From Westerdykella aurantiaca (taxonomy: Eukaryota; Ascomycota; Dothideomycetes; Pleosporales; Sporormiaceae), in contig JASJFJ010000002.1 in NCBI GenBank assembly GCA_030412805.1, positions 8,308,001 through 8,372,000 on the forward strand: a DNA stretch of 64,000 nt. The letters are read 5' to 3'. The notes beneath the pieces were generated by a model. It ran no database searches and was not told where the DNA came from. It saw only the letters and a program-made list of their open reading frames with translations. Shown one piece after another: positions 11,458 to 24,050 of this stretch. Position 1 is the first letter of the stretch. Every line of letters starts with the position of its first letter. The position numbers and the translations under genes were made by a program.

Positions 11458-11651
11458 TGTAATGGGCTGGTGCCCAGAGGGCTTAACCTAGATGAGATCT
11501 AGGCTCATTCCGCCTCGAAGGAGGATAGAAACCGGTAGATAGTTGTTCCGCTCCGAAGGGGATGGCATAGAGACCCATCATCCAAACCCTTTAGAGCCTT
11601 ATCGAATCCAAACTGTTACCAGGCATCTGCAAGCTTTGCGCGGCCATTACA
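11458..11651 (+). repeat. A1 3' LTR
   Basis: A 194-bp copy of the 5' LTR with no difference that I can find by reading, which implies a recent insertion. It is followed by the target duplication TAGCA at 11652-11656. Confidence 0.95.
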
Positions 11652-11983
11652 TAGCATAGTAGCACAATAAACTATAGTATAGCGTTAGCATAGGTAGCTA
11701 CTAAAGTATCTATAGTGTTTTAAAAATTAAAAAAAGTTTGTAGTAGTAGTAATTATAAAACAGCCTAACTAGCTCTATAGCGCTATAGAAACTATAAAAA
11801 AACTAGGCACAATGCTTAAACTTGCAAAAAGAATATAGAAAGATTTTCTAAATCTAATGCAAGCACAATATATATAGGCTTTTTTTTTAATAGTAATTAA
11901 AATATAAATTTATAACGTAAGTTAGTTTTGCTAAAATATTTTGTTAAGTTTAGTAGGTTGTTAGGTTTAGTAGTAGAATACGT

Positions 11984-12227
11984 TATAAACTTTTAAGTTT
12001 TTACTAGTTTATTAAAAAAAAGCTTATATTAAATTTCTAGAAAATTGCAAGTAGGTATCTATTATTAAAGCTATTTTAGCTGCTAGTATAAAACTTTTAT
12101 ACCTAGTTATTTTTAAAAGCAAGTATTTATAATCTACTTAGTTTTCTATAGAAAATATACTAGACTAGCTTTATATAACTTTAAAAAATAAGTAGACTTT
12201 AAATTTAATTAGATAGAAATAGCTATA
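11984..12227. other. AT-rich spacer between two pogo-like elements
   Basis: About 240 bp of RIPed sequence lies between the right end of P1 and the left end of the next pogo element. It has no open frame and matches no family in the window; it is probably mutated original DNA or an older repeat. Confidence 0.4.
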
Positions 12228-13219
12228 ACGTAAACTATTACTAAAATAGCTATATTACTAAAATAGCTACTTTTCTTTAGCGCAACTAACTTATGTTACA
12301 AGCTTTTATTTTAATTACTATTAAAAAAAAAGCCTATATACGTTGTACTTGCATTAGATTTAAAAAATTCTTTTGTATTCTTTTTACAAGTTTAAGCATT
12401 GTACCTAGTCTATCTACAGTTTCTATAGCGCTATAGAGCTAGTTAGGCTATTTTGTAATTACTACTACTATAAGCTTTTTTTAATTGCTAAAACGCTTTA
12501 GATGCTTTAGTAGCTACTTGCATTAATGCTATACTATAGTTTATTGTTCTACTATACTATATCTACTTCTATTTACACTTTTTACGCTTAGTTATTACTA
12601 CTAATTGTTTTTGTAGCTTATTAACTTTAGTAGAAAAAAGCGTGTTTTAGTATAGTATAAGTTTAGCACTTTTTACAAGCTAAAAAAAGCTAGCCTAAGT
12701 AGTAAAAAGTAACTATATAAAAAAGTTACTTACAAGCTTAGATTAAAATCTAAACTTATACGTATTACTTAGAGTTTTTAACTACTATAGCGTTTCTAGT
12801 AGTAGAAGTTCTAGTAAAGTATATAGCTATACGTTAAAGCAATCTAGTACTACCTACGCGTTAGTAGAAACTAGTTCTAATGCTTTAAAAGCTTTTTAAT
12901 AGTTCTACTCTATAAATATATTAAAAAACGCGTTTTAAAAAGCTAGAAAGAAGCCTTTCTTGTTAATATAGAAAACGCGCTAGCGTGCTAAGTTTTATAC
13001 GCGTTAAAAGTACTTGCGCTTTAATAGCAAAAAGTAGACTACGTTAAGCAGCTAGAGTATATGCAATAAGTAAAGTAGTATACAAATAGTAAAAATCTTG
13101 TTTCTAAAGCAATAGTCTTTAAAATTCTAGTTAAAATAGCTTTTATAGCTGTTTAAAACAAGCAGCCTATAGCTACCTACTTAACGTAGTTTTATATACA
13201 CGTTAAAGTACTTTAACTA
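12228..13219 (-). mobile_element. Left part of a RIPed pogo-like element (P'), transposase C-terminal side
   Basis: Read on the minus strand, 12600-13219 is a RIPed version of the transposase C-terminal half of P (about 61500-62300). The left end shows ACGTAAAC next to TA (12226-12227) and two 17-bp subterminal units. It is cut at 13219 by the LTR of element E. This piece (992 bp) plus 59269-60549 without the solo LTR (857 bp) adds to about 1,849 bp, the size of a complete element. It is therefore probably half of one transposon whose other half lies about 45 kb away. Confidence 0.6.
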
Positions 13220-13328
13220 TGTAAAAGTCTAATAGATAATAGTATATTCTCTATAGATTTTAGTTAGTTTTTTTTAATAAGCAATAAAGTTCTATATACA
13301 AGTAGTTAATATTAAAATAGTAAGTAGA
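13220..13328 (-). mobile_element. Fragment of the 3' LTR of element E
   Basis: It begins TGTAAAAGTC and matches the 3' end of the E 5' LTR (58445-58957). The rest of this LTR is at 24051-24458 in opposite orientation, because A2 inserted here (duplication GTAGA at 13324-13328, complement of TCTAC at 24454-24458) and part of the locus was later inverted. The two pieces minus the duplication give about 512 bp, against 513 bp for the 5' LTR. Confidence 0.75.
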
Positions 13329-16300
13329 TGTAATAGCCGCGCAAAGCTTGCAAATGCCTAGTAACAGTTTAGATTTAATAAAGCTCTAAAGAGTTTAGAT
13401 AATAGGTTTCTATGCTATTTCTTTCAAAGTAGAACAACTATCTACTAGTCTATCTTGCTTCTTTAAAGCAGAACCGCTCTAGATTTTATCTAGGTAAAGC
13501 TACCTAGGCACTAGCCTATTACAATACTTTTTTTCTAGCTTTAAAGGTCTTCTTTAAAGCGTATCTTAGCAGAAGCCTTGCAGTAGCTAGCCGCGAGTAT
13601 TGCGCACGTTCTTTGTGTACTTAATCTATTAATCTAGCGCTTCTATTTCTTTAAACAATTAAAATAGCTTCTATATAGTTTTAGCATACTCTACCTATTT
13701 TACTTTATACTATACTTAGCGCTCTCTACTCTTTTAAGTAACCTTTTCTGCAATAATATTCTCTACTACCTATTCTAGTTTGCTATTAACTACAATAGCT
13801 TTAGGCTGCAAGTTATTATTTAGCTAGCTTAGTAGTAGATTATTAGCAGCTAGCTGCAAACAATCGATATAGAATACGTTGTAGAGGCTAGGCAGTATGT
13901 TAAAGCGCATAGAATGCGTACTAATTACCTTAGTAACTGTATATTTAGCGTTCTTCTAGTTAAGCTTTTTGTTTAGCTGTTAGGTCTTAAAGTGTTTTTC
14001 TAGAGCTAGCTACACTTTGTTTTCTACTCTTAGTTGCTATAGTACTTGCTAGCGTTAATTTGCCTGCTTTTTTTGTTCTTGCTAAGCTTTAGCTATTAAA
14101 GCTTAGGCTAGCTTAAATACTTCTTTAAACTTGTTAACTATTATTTTAGCAGTTCTTTTGCCTGCTTGTTTGTTAATAGTGTAATTTAATCTGTGTTGTA
14201 GAGCTGTAAGCTAGATAGAATCTACGTAGTAACTGTGCTAGAAAAAGAATAGGCTAACGCTTGTTAAAGCAGCATTTTTTAATTAGATAGCTATTATAGC
14301 TATACCTAGCAGCTTAGCCTAGTTCTTTTAGTTCTAGTTAACGTACGCCTATAGATAAGCTTCTACTATGCTGTTTATTCTTTTAGTTAATTTATTAGTC
14401 TAGAAGTAGAAGGCTGTTAATAGTTGTTGCTTAATTTTTAGAATTTTGCAGAGTTGTTTCTATAGTCTACTTGTAAACTAACTGCTTTAATCTAATACAA
14501 TAGCGTTAAGTAGCTAGTAGTACGCTACTACGTGCCTAATAAATATCTATACAACTGTTTTAGTGTCTATGCTTAGTAGAGGTATTAGCACTATATTTTT
14601 GCTTAACTAATTAGTAATTGCTAGAAGAGTTGTACATTCCTTGCTTTCTAGAAAATTAGTAACAAAATCTATAGATATTTTTTTCTATATTTAATTAGAA
14701 AGTAGTAAAGGCTTAAGTAGGCTATAAATACCGTTTTTCTATAGCTTAGTTCTACTACAAACAGTATAGTTCTAGAAAAAGCGCCTAATATTTTTAGACA
14801 TTCTAGGCTAGAAGTAATTCCTTGCAATTGCTTAGTAAGTAGCTGCGCGTCCTAGGTAGCTAGCTACAGCAGAGGAGTATACTCTATTAATTAGGCTTGT
14901 TTGCAAAAATTCTAATTGTAGTACCTACTTCTAATCTCTATAGAGTAGGTATTTTTTCTAATCTACTATATAGTCTATAATAGATATCTTTAAGCCTAGG
15001 CTTAGTAGAACCTATCGCTCTCTATTAAGCACACATTGCTAGATGTTAATATATTAGTTGTTGCTTTCTATTGTAGCTTGCTATAGTTGTTCTAGCGTTT
15101 AGAGGTCCTTTTCTAGAAAGGTTGAAGCAGTGCTAGAATTTGTGCTGTTATTGCTATCTATAGCAGTATTAGCATCTATATCTATGTTAGCATTAGTATT
15201 AGCATTAGTGCTAAGTGCTACAAATCAAAACGTAATTACACTGCTCCTGTCTTTGTCGTTAGTAGCTAGTAAAGCAGGCGTAGTTAGCTTAAGTAGCTGT
15301 TTGTAACAATGCTGTATACAATTGTTAGAAGCGTCTTAAAGCATATCTTGTTCGCGCTAGAATAGAGCATTAGCGCAAAGGTTCTTTTTTCTAGGTTAGT
15401 AGGCAATCTCTATATTGTAGCGTTCTAGAAGAAAAGACTATTGTATTTGTCTTTTGTTAATATTTTTAGCTTTGTAAAATACTCTAGATTCTTGTAATCT
15501 ATAATAATAGTAAATTTTTTAACTAATTGTAGCTTAGCGTTCTATTTCTATAGGCACTATACTATAGCAAGTAACTTCTTGTTGTAGATTTTATAGTTGC
15601 ACTTATATACGTTTATTTTCTATAAAAAATAGGCTACTAGCTATAGTAGGCTTTAATTGTTGTACTATAAAAGACACTCTACTATTGCGTACCTAGAAGC
15701 ATTTGTTTTAAGTACTATTTTTTTCTTAGAGTTAAATTAGGCTAGAACTAGTTTTGTAACAAAAATATTTTTAAGTATATTAAAAGCTTTCTACTTAATA
15801 GAAGTCTATTAAAAAGGTACGTTGCCTATAAGTTGTATAAAGAGTGCTACAAGCTCTAAAAATCTATAGATAAATTGCTAATAGAAGTTAGCAAAACCTA
15901 GAAAGCTTTGCACGCTTTTAATAGTTTTAGAGGCTTTCTATTCTTTAATAGCTTTAATCTTCTTAGAGTCTATACGTAGGCCTTTGCTTGCATTAATAAT
16001 AAACTCTAGATATTTTGTTAACTTAACTTTAAATTCGCACTTTTTAATGTCTAGTAGAAAGCCTACCTTGCCTAGCTTTTTAAAGACTAGGTTAACCTAA
16101 GTTTAGTACGTAGCTAGAAAGCTACTTGTGTATATAAGTACGTTATTAAAGTACGCTATGCAAAAGTTGTTAAAATACTTGCGTAGAACCTAGTTAATAT
16201 ATCTTTAAAAGGTACTAGGCGCGTTTGCTAAGCTAAAAGAGGTAACTAGCTATTTATACAGCCTAAAACAAGTATAGAAAGCTGTTTTCTATTTATTTCT

Positions 16301-18276
16301 AGCGTAGATCTAAATCTTGTAAAAGGCAGCTAAAACGTTAAGCTTTGTAAACTACTAAGCTTTGCTAAGGTTGTTTAGAGTCTCTTAGATTAGTAGTAGC
16401 AAATATTAGTCTTTTTGCGTAATAGCATTAAAAGCTCTATAGTTAACGCAAAAGCAAAAGCTACTACCTAGTTTCTTTGCAAAGAAGACTAGTGCAGCTG
16501 CTAGCAAATTACTTGCATAGATCTATTTTTTTTTAAATAGTAACGTAAGTTTCTTCTATAATACTAGTAGCTTTCCTTTGCTTATATTGTATAGTAGGCT
16601 CTATAGCACTTCTAGATTCTTTCTATTTCTTTAAACCAAGTTAATTTAGTAGTTAATATTAGGTTTTTAGAGTAGTAGCATCTTTAATGTAGTTTTTAGG
16701 TTAAATATCTACTTGTAATAAGCGTACTAGGTTAGCAATAGCTCTTTAAAGTCTATTGTTAATTTTAGCGCTAAGGCTTTTTTAATATCTACTAGTAAGG
16801 CTGCAAAGACAATAGACTAGTTTTTTTTTGCAGCTTAAAGGTAGTAACTATATACTGCAGCGCTAATCTCTTGTAGAGGTACGTAGCTCTATAGAGTAGA
16901 AACAAGTTTTTTTTCTTTACTTTAAATCTAAATCTGTTAGCGTGTTAAATAAATATAGATTAAGCGCTTAGCTAGCGTAATTGTAACCTGCAGCTAATTT
17001 ATCTAAAGCTGCCTAAAGATTAAATTAAACTCTATGCTGTTAGTAGCAATATAGGCCTATTTAGTGTCTTTAAATCCTTTAATATTAGCAGTATACTAAG
17101 CTACCTGCGTTATTACGCCTTCGCTAGCTATGCCTAGCAGTCGTTAGAAAGTAATATTAATGCACAGCAAGCCTGCAGCCTTTGCTAGTAAGGGTAAAAC
17201 TAGAGCATTTGCAAGCGTGCTAGAATTAATTATACAGGAGGCGTAGGTAGTTTAATTAACTAACGCGTGTACGCTAATAGCCTCTCTATCTATATACTAG
17301 CCTTTAAACTTTTTCTACTCTTTAAAAGCTTGCCTATAGGTTGCAAGTAGCTTCTATTAGTAACTTTTAACAAAAGCTACTTTTTTTCTAAATCTAATTT
17401 GCTAGTAGGCTTGTCTTTAAGCAATAGCAGTAGAGATGCCTAAGTAGCAGTAGCTTTTGCTAACTTTATAGGCAATAGGTAGTTAGCTAGTAGGTAAAGG
17501 TACTTCTAGATGTAGTAGCTTTCTGCTCTGCAGCGCATACACAGCTAATTAGCTTGCTGCTGCTAGATTTCCTCCTCTAGCACCTATTTAGCTTGTTTCT
17601 ATTCTATTCTACCTTAGTTACCTTTTGTAGGTTGCTAGTCTATCTGTTCTAGAAGCGCCGGCCTGTTGCAATTAGGCAATTAACGCTTTTTATACGTGTT
17701 AAAGCTAGCTGCTAGCTAGTTATAAGTATAATTTTAGTGTTTTGCTAATAGGTTTACTTAGTATAGAATGTTAGCAATCTAAATTACTTTATAAACAAAG
17801 CCTTTATATAAAAGATTTTCTAGAATTGCAATAGTACTTTTTTAGAGTTTAATACTTAGCCTTTATACAAAAAGGTTCTTTTTATTTATATTGCTAAAAG
17901 TCTTTCTAGTTAATTAGACTAGCTAGTTAAATTCTATTAGATATTCTTGTATAGGTTGTCTACTCTAGCAAATTCTATAGAGTTAATCTATAGCTTTGCT
18001 TTTAAAGTATAGATTGTTAAATTAAAGATCTATAAAAGCCTATAGGCTCTAAAAAGTTAAAGCAGCCTAATTAAGTATCTATAGTAGTAAAACTCTTGCT
18101 ATATCTTCTATACACTTCTAGAAAACGTAATTAACCTAAGCTTTTTTAGAGATACTTCTATAGTTAGCTTTAAGCTTAGCTTTTGCTTAATATTAAAAGG
18201 TTAGATACTAGGCTTAGTTGCTATTAAACTTTTTAGAATTAGAGAACTTAGCGCGTTGTTCTATATACGTAGTTAG
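13329..18276 (-). mobile_element. RIPed chromovirus A2, 3' part (gag middle to 3' LTR)
   Basis: The 3' LTR occupies 13329-13523 (195 bp, RIPed). On the minus strand there follow degraded chromodomain, integrase, RNase H, RT, protease and gag sequences that track A1 over their whole length, with stops everywhere. It ends in gag at the position matching about 6694 of A1, next to GTTAG (18272-18276) and a B-type LTR. The missing 5' part is at 24459-27225 on the plus strand. Confidence 0.85.
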
Positions 18277-18794
18277 TGTAAAGGTCTAACGAATAATAGT
18301 ATGTTTTCTATAGATCTTAGTTAGTTTTTAAAGATAAGCAATAGAGTTCTATACATAGGTAGTTAATATTAAGATAGTAAGTAGAATTTTTCTAAAAAGA
18401 ATATTGTATTAAAAACTAAGTGTACTATATAGAGTACTTATTTAGGTTAAACATAATAAGCTCTAGAAGCTTATTAACTATAGCTATATACTCTATAATT
18501 GTCTATAGTTTTAAATATTCTATACTAATGTTTCTTGTTTAGGTTTTTTAGAACTTCTAAAATTCTATAGTTCTATAGATTCTTTACAAGCCTTTAGCGT
18601 TCTAGAACGTTAAAACTTGTAACTTTAGTCTTATAGATCTTCTACAAGTCTTTAGCGTAATAACTTTGTAAAACTAATTACGTAACTCAACTTAGCATTG
18701 CAGCGTGTTGTTTTTAACCTATACTTATACAATAGTTAGTTGCTATTTCTTTATAACCTGCCTATTGCCTATATATAAGTTTTTATCTGTAATA
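18277..18794 (-). mobile_element. Solo B-family LTR at an inversion breakpoint
   Basis: A 518-bp LTR, the same length as both LTRs of B (27226-27743 and 33553-34070). Its two flanks come from different elements: gag of A2 on one side (GTTAG) and C on the other (TATAG at 18795-18799, complement of CTATA). The matching duplications are at the ends of B at 27221-27225 and 34071-34075. It is best read as the remnant of a second B element that recombined with B. Confidence 0.85.
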
Positions 18795-21218
18795 TATAGC
18801 TATACTTGTTTTTTTTTAAAAAAGTAGCTTAAATTCTTTATACTCTTTAGAAATAACTAGAAGTGCGCAAGTTTTCTTTTTTCTAGCAATTTGTTTTTGC
18901 TTAGTTTCTATGTTGTAGTTAGAAAAGTGCATTTTTTTTTCTTTTTATTAAGTTTTATATCTTTTAGATTACTTTTACTAAGTTAACTATTTTTTCTAAA
19001 TGCGTCTTGTTTAAAGTAATATATTCTATAATTATTTTTTTATCTACTACTAAACGCTATTAATGCGCAGGCTTTAAACTATAGGCGTAGTTGTAGTTTA
19101 CAAACAAAAGCTTTTATATTTTCTAATTAATCTATAGATTGTGCTTTTGTAACTATAGAAGTTCTAATATAATATTATAGGCAGCTAATCTAGTAACGTC
19201 TAGAATAATTTCTTTCTAGTAGTTTTAGATGCGTAGTATAGCTTAGGTTTTTTTATAGACTATAAAGTTTTTTAGCATTAGCTTTTTGTTAATAGTATAT
19301 AACAAGTATAGTCTCTATTAGTTTTAGAGTTAGAGTCTAGCTTTTTTTGCTACTTTTTTAGATATAAAGTCTACTATAGATTCTAAGTCTATTAGTGCGC
19401 TTATCTATATTTTGTTTACTATAATAGGCAGTCTTTAAAGTTCTATAGAGTTAATAGTATTGTAGCTTTTAAGTTAATTCTAGAAGCTAAGCGTTTTTCT
19501 AAAAAAAACTTTAGCTAAGCAAATCTATTGCTTTTTTTTTCTTTCTAGTATAATGTATAGTTAGAGTTTAGGCACGTTTGCTAATTTTTTTAATTATATA
19601 TCTAATTGTAGAGTGTTTTTATCTAGATAATATTTTGTTTATTATATTTTAAAAAGTATAATACTAGTTGTTTGTTCTATAGGTGTTTACTATAGATGTT
19701 GTTAGAGCAATTTATCTAGAAAAGTCTATAGAACCGTTTTTCTTTAGAAAACTATTCTAAACCTTTTTTTTTAAACCTATATGCAGCATATACGTTATAG
19801 AAGCAAATAGTTTAAAAAAGTAATCTATACTTAGAGTTGCAGTAGTTTTAGTTGTATAGGTAGTATATTAGTTTTAGCTAATCTTTAGGCTTTTTTTGTA
19901 GCTATTGTTTTTTGCACTAATTAATTTGTTGTTTTTCTACTTGTTTTTAATTATCTTGCTTTTAAGTTTCTTTTCTAGTTTATAATTAGAGATTTTTCTT
20001 TTAAGCAAAGCTGTTAAGTTTTTGCGCGTTACTAAGTACTTTCTTTAGCAGGTATTAGATAGTAGTTAGTAAAAGTTTGTTATAGCTAGCAAAGTATAGT
20101 TTAGTTTAAACTATAATAGAAAAAAGTATAAGTAGTTGCTTTTTTTCTAGTGTTTTGTATCTAGTAGTATTGTTTTTAGCATTTTCTAATAAAAGAGTGT
20201 TAGCATCTTTATTCTTTTTATACTAGAGTATATTGTTGTTAGCTAGCTTTTACAACTAGTTAGGTATAACTATTTATTCTAGCTTGCTATCTTGTCTAAT
20301 AGTAGCGTTTTCTTAATTAAAGGTAATAAAAGTATTTAGCTATTAAATAACTTTGTTTTTAGATTAACAGTTCTATGCAATATAGCCTAGCTTGCTACAA
20401 CTATAGCACGTTATTAGACTTTTGTTTTTTTTGTTTTTTTTTTTTTATTATAGAGTTCTTGCCTTTAAAAGCTGCGTTAAAGTGCATAGATTCTAGTTCT
20501 ATTAAAGTATAGTATCTAGAAGTATAAAGTTGTAGTAGCATGCGTTGTTGTCTAGAATTAGAATAGAAAGAACGTTAAGTGTTTTAGTTGTCTTGTAGGT
20601 AGCGTTTATTATCTATTTCTATAGCTAATTTGTAGAGATTATTGTTAACGTAGATAGATTTGTTAATTAATTTGTCTAAAGTTTCTAGAACTAAGCTGCT
20701 TTGCATAAGTTCTATTTTAATAGTGTTTTTTAGACCTTAGTAGTATATTTTTATTAAAGCTTTGTTGTTCTATCTAGTTTCTACAAAGTACTACTAGAAT
20801 TTGTTAGCATAGTTAGTAGTAGATTTAGTCTAATAAAGCTTCTAGATTTTTTGTTTAGCTAGAAAAGTCTTGTTAGCAATTAAAAAAGTCTATTAAAGCT
20901 TTTTTTTAAAAATAGAGTAGTTATTAAACATGCAGGTAATAGCGTTTTTATTGTTGTTGTTGTCTATATATTTAATTAAATAGAGTTAAACCTATTTGCT
21001 AGCTTGTCTACGTATATAGAAAGCAACTAAAAAAGCTTAGTTATTGTTGTTAATGTTATTTCTTTAGAACTTAAAGAATAGGTTAAACTAAAAAAGCTAG
21101 TTTTTAAGCTTGTTATAGTTTCTATAGTAGAAATTAGGTTTAGCAACTTTGTTGCTTTTTTTTTAGGTTTAGGCTAAAGTATGCATAGAAGTGTTGCTTA
21201 TTTTAAAAGTATTTAAAG
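18795..21218 (-). mobile_element. RIPed Ty3/gypsy element C, 5' part (gag and protease)
   Basis: On the minus strand this is a heavily mutated gag and protease region that parallels B (27744-30130). A degraded CCHC region lies near 20380-20440. It stops at the start of the RT region, where B-type sequence begins; the continuation of C is at 34071-37940 on the plus strand. No open frame survives. Confidence 0.8.
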
Positions 21219-21642
21219 TGTAAAAGTCTAATAGATAATAGTATATTTTCTATAGATTTTAATTAGTTCTTTTTAATAAGCAATAGAGTTCTATATATAG
21301 GTAGTTAATATTAAAATAGTAAGTAGAATTTTTCTAAAAAGAATATTGTATTAAAAACTAAGTATACTATATAGAGTACTTGTTAGGTTAAACACAATAT
21401 ACTATAAAAGCCTATTGTTTTTTTCTATATACGTAGATAATTGCTTTAATTACTACAATTACAATAATTAATATATAAGTGCCTAGGTATATTTGCTTAA
21501 AGCTAAGTAATCTATTTTTGTCTAATTACTACGCTTACTATAATTACTATAATTACTTTTACTTGTTATATAATCTTTATAGCGTAGTTGTATTGTTTTT
21601 GTTTTTTTATACAACTTCTATTAGTAGTTTATAAATACTATA

Positions 21643-23497
21643 ACGTGTTTTACAAGCGAGTCGGCCATACAAGCGAGTCGGCCACCCCACTAGGTTTGCG
21701 CACATCTTCAAGCGTACAACTCAACCACATTATAAGGTAGTATGTAGTTATTAATACAATAGATTAAGCAGTATCTAAAGTATCTTTTTTACACGTACGT
21801 GAGTTATGCCCAGGCTCTCTACACCTTGTGCAGCGTGCTAGAGCCTGGCGGCTGAGTCCTGATCGCGCACCACCTTGACGCTGTTCACGAGCAATCTGCT
21901 CCTCAACCTCTTGGTGAGCGAGTATATCCTCTCCTGCTCCCTTTGTTAAGACTCCATGCTTCTGGATCCGCTTCTTCTTGCGCTGCCTCCGCTTTATAGC
22001 TGCCTCATTGGCTCTCTCAAGGCTAGCAATCCGATCGCGCATCAGCTCAGCCGAGAGCATCATGACTTCAGCCCCCTTCTTGAGCTGATTAATCGCCTCA
22101 ATAATTGAGGCTGGTGATGAGCTCTTGTGCTGCCGAACACGATTACGTATTAGCGTTGATTGAGCCTCAAGCTCACGTACGTTGCTTGGTGTTCGAGCCT
22201 CCCAGAGAGCCTCTACTAGAGCAGCTGGAGGAGTAGGCGTACGGAGCTGCACATCAAGCTTTGACAGAACAACGTCTGGCTGGAGAGGAACTAGGCCTGT
22301 GCCTCGAAAGGCTGAGCAGATGTTGGTTGATGTAAATGATTGATCAAAGGCTGCCTTGAAGGCTGGCAGAAACTCAAGCTTCGTGATGTGGTTGATGTGG
22401 TGGCGGATTAGAGCCTCAATCTCACGGCTGTACGCGCGCTTCAACGGCGCAAAGCAGCCAACGTCAAGAGGCTGGAGCAGGTGAGATAAGTGAGCTGGCA
22501 TGCACAGCGTGTAGATATTGTTCTCCTTGCAGAATTCTTGAAACTCAAGGGAGTGGTGGCTCTCGTGGCCATCAAGGATGAGCAGGCGACGAGCACCTAC
22601 AACACGAGTCTTGGTATGAGCGTTAAAGTGCTTTAGCCACTCAACTCCTAGCTCGTTGTTCGTCCAGCCGTTGTCACTAACAGCGATTGCCCAGTCGCGC
22701 GGGATATTAGCTTCCTCGTACCAGGCAGAGAGATGGTGTTGGCCAGCAAAGATAATGAACGGTGGGATAGCCCAGCCAGCAGCGTTGATTCCTTGGATGA
22801 CCGTTACCCACTCGCGATTGCCTGGCTAGATAGCCTTTGGCCGGCCTCTCCTCTCTGACCCTGTTACAACGAGCTGAGTAGTAATCTTGCCCATCATAAA
22901 GCCAGCCTCGTCGAAGTTGTAGACGTCCTCATCACAGATGCCGTACTTGGCCTTTGTCTGCTCTACCAGCTTGAACCAGCTCTTAATTAACTCAGGATCC
23001 TCGCATAGAGCCCTCTGCCTATCGTACGGCCGATTAAAACGTGTTGTAAGACTGTCTGTACGCTTGACGAAGTTGCGCGGCCAGTGGACGCCAACCTGGC
23101 CTGCGCCGCGCGCAGCTAGCAGGTTGTTGGCCATATCACGTACAGCTGCGTACGTAGGCGCAAATCCACGTTGATCTAGGTCAAGTATATGTGTAACAAT
23201 CACCTCCTCTTCTAGCTCAGTAAGCTTCTTTGAGTTGGGCTGGCAATCGCGTCGGGCAGGCTTGCCAGCGCGTCGGTCGTTCAGTGTTGATTTCGGAACG
23301 TTATACGTAGAAGCAGCAAGTCTAGAGCTTTTAAATTGCTGACGATCAATAGAGGAGGAGGCAAGCATTATATCAGCTTCAGTATATAATGATAGAGCAC
23401 GCGGAGGTAGAGCCATAGTGATGAGAAGTTGGTGTTCTGGTTAGGCTTGGTGGGGTGGCCGACTCGCTTGTATGGCCGACTCGCTTGTAAAACACGT
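21643..23497 (-). mobile_element. Pogo/Fot1-like DNA transposon Q, not RIPed
   Basis: The 1,855-bp element is bounded by perfect 48-bp inverted repeats (21643-21690 and 23450-23497) beginning ACGTGTTTTAC. The TA target is duplicated at 21641-21642 and 23498-23499. Each inverted repeat holds two 17-bp direct copies of TACAAGCGAGTCGGCCA. GC content is normal inside a RIPed LTR, so insertion is young. It encodes one transposase with a single stop. Confidence 0.95.
21764..23416 (-). pseudogene. Pogo-like transposase of Q with one in-frame TAG
   Basis: The frame is 550 residues if the TAG at 22826-22828 is ignored; the context AI-stop-PGNREWVTVIQ implies a lost Gln codon (CAG to TAG), a CpA to TpA change. 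It starts at ATG 23414-23416. The N-terminal part has a psq-like helix-turn-helix (about residues 10-50, with STYNVPKSTLNDRR) and a CENP-B-type DNA-binding region (about 65-150). Catalytic Asp residues appear in YNFDEAGF (residue 169), LILDGHES and LQPLDVGCF. A Lys/Arg-rich segment is followed by a C-terminal CCHC knuckle, C-X2-C-X4-H-X4-C. The gene is whole except for the stop, so this copy would need suppression or a helper transposase. Confidence 0.9.
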
Positions 23498-23538
23498 TAA
23501 CTACGCTTAGTTCTAGTAATACTATTTATAATACTATA

Positions 23539-24050
23539 CTTTATTACTAAAACTAGCTATTACGCTCTAGGTAAAAAGAAATAAAGCTAGGCTGTTAGAA
23601 AAAGCTATAGTACTTTCTTGCTACTCTAGTAGTACTAAACTTGCGTTCTCTATAGCAATTGCTTTAGCAGCCTTTTTAGCGTTTACCTAAAGAGCTTTCT
23701 AAATTTCTTGCTTTTTTTTGCGCATTTTTTTTTCTTTTTAATGCAACTTATCTAGTTAAGCTTGCAACTAATTTTTTTTATTACAAATTTCTAACTATTT
23801 GCTTTTAGAAATTTAAATATTGCAATTTTTTAAATTTCTCTAATTACATTTATTGCAGTAGCCTAAACAAACATGCATGCAATAGGTTAGACTTGCAATA
23901 CAATAGTTATAACAAGCAATAGGTATAGTATTTCTAAAATTGTTAATAAAAAATGCAAAAGCAAAGCAATAGTTAGTGCTTAAAAAAAAGAAAGCTTTAA
24001 GTATAACAAGAAGCAAGCTTTAAAGTTAAAGTATAAAAAAAAAAAAATAG
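23539..24050 (+). mobile_element. 3' region of element E (inverted piece)
   Basis: It lies between the target duplication of C and the 3' LTR of E, so it should be the E sequence between pol and the LTR, now inverted. It is AT-rich with no long frame. The minus strand shows a Lys/Glu-rich pattern that could be a decayed antisense coiled-coil ORF like those in B and C. The assignment rests on position rather than a clear match. Confidence 0.5.

Larger units (their letters stand above)
5876..11651 (+). mobile_element. Young Ty3/gypsy chromovirus A1, nearly intact
   Basis: The 5,776-bp element has two 194-bp LTRs (5876-6069 and 11458-11651) that I read as identical. They begin TGTAATGGGC and end CCATTACA. 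A perfect 5-bp target duplication, TAGCA, is at 5871-5875 and 11652-11656. Internal order is leader minisatellite, gag, recoding hairpin, pol (protease, RT, RNase H, integrase, chromodomain) and polypurine tract. GC content is normal, in sharp contrast to the RIPed P1 into which it inserted, so insertion followed the mutation of P1. One TAG in pol (9160-9162) is the only coding defect found. Confidence 0.95.
4354..11983 (+). mobile_element. RIPed pogo/Fot1-like DNA transposon P1, split by A1
   Basis: The outer ends are inverted repeats starting ACGTATTC, each next to a TA dinucleotide (4352-4353 and 11984-11985). Without A1 and its target duplication the element is about 1.85 kb, close to intact P at 60620. 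The stretch 5160-5860 aligns by eye with the transposase DDE region of P (about 61440-62100), with C to T and G to A changes throughout. The C-terminal part resumes at 11657 after A1. No transposase frame survives. Its terminal repeats differ enough from P to suggest a related subfamily. Confidence 0.75.
21219..23533 (-). repeat. 5' LTR of element C, split by transposon Q
   Basis: The LTR pieces 21219-21642 and 23500-23533 add to 458 bp, exactly the length of the C 3' LTR (37483-37940). The outer flank CTATA (23534-23538) is the complement of TATAG at 37941-37945, the other target duplication of C. Q occupies 21643-23497. Confidence 0.8.

Noticed and set aside
22938..23174. Plus-strand frame over the Q transposase
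   Set aside because: A shadow of the minus-strand transposase, with no features of its own.
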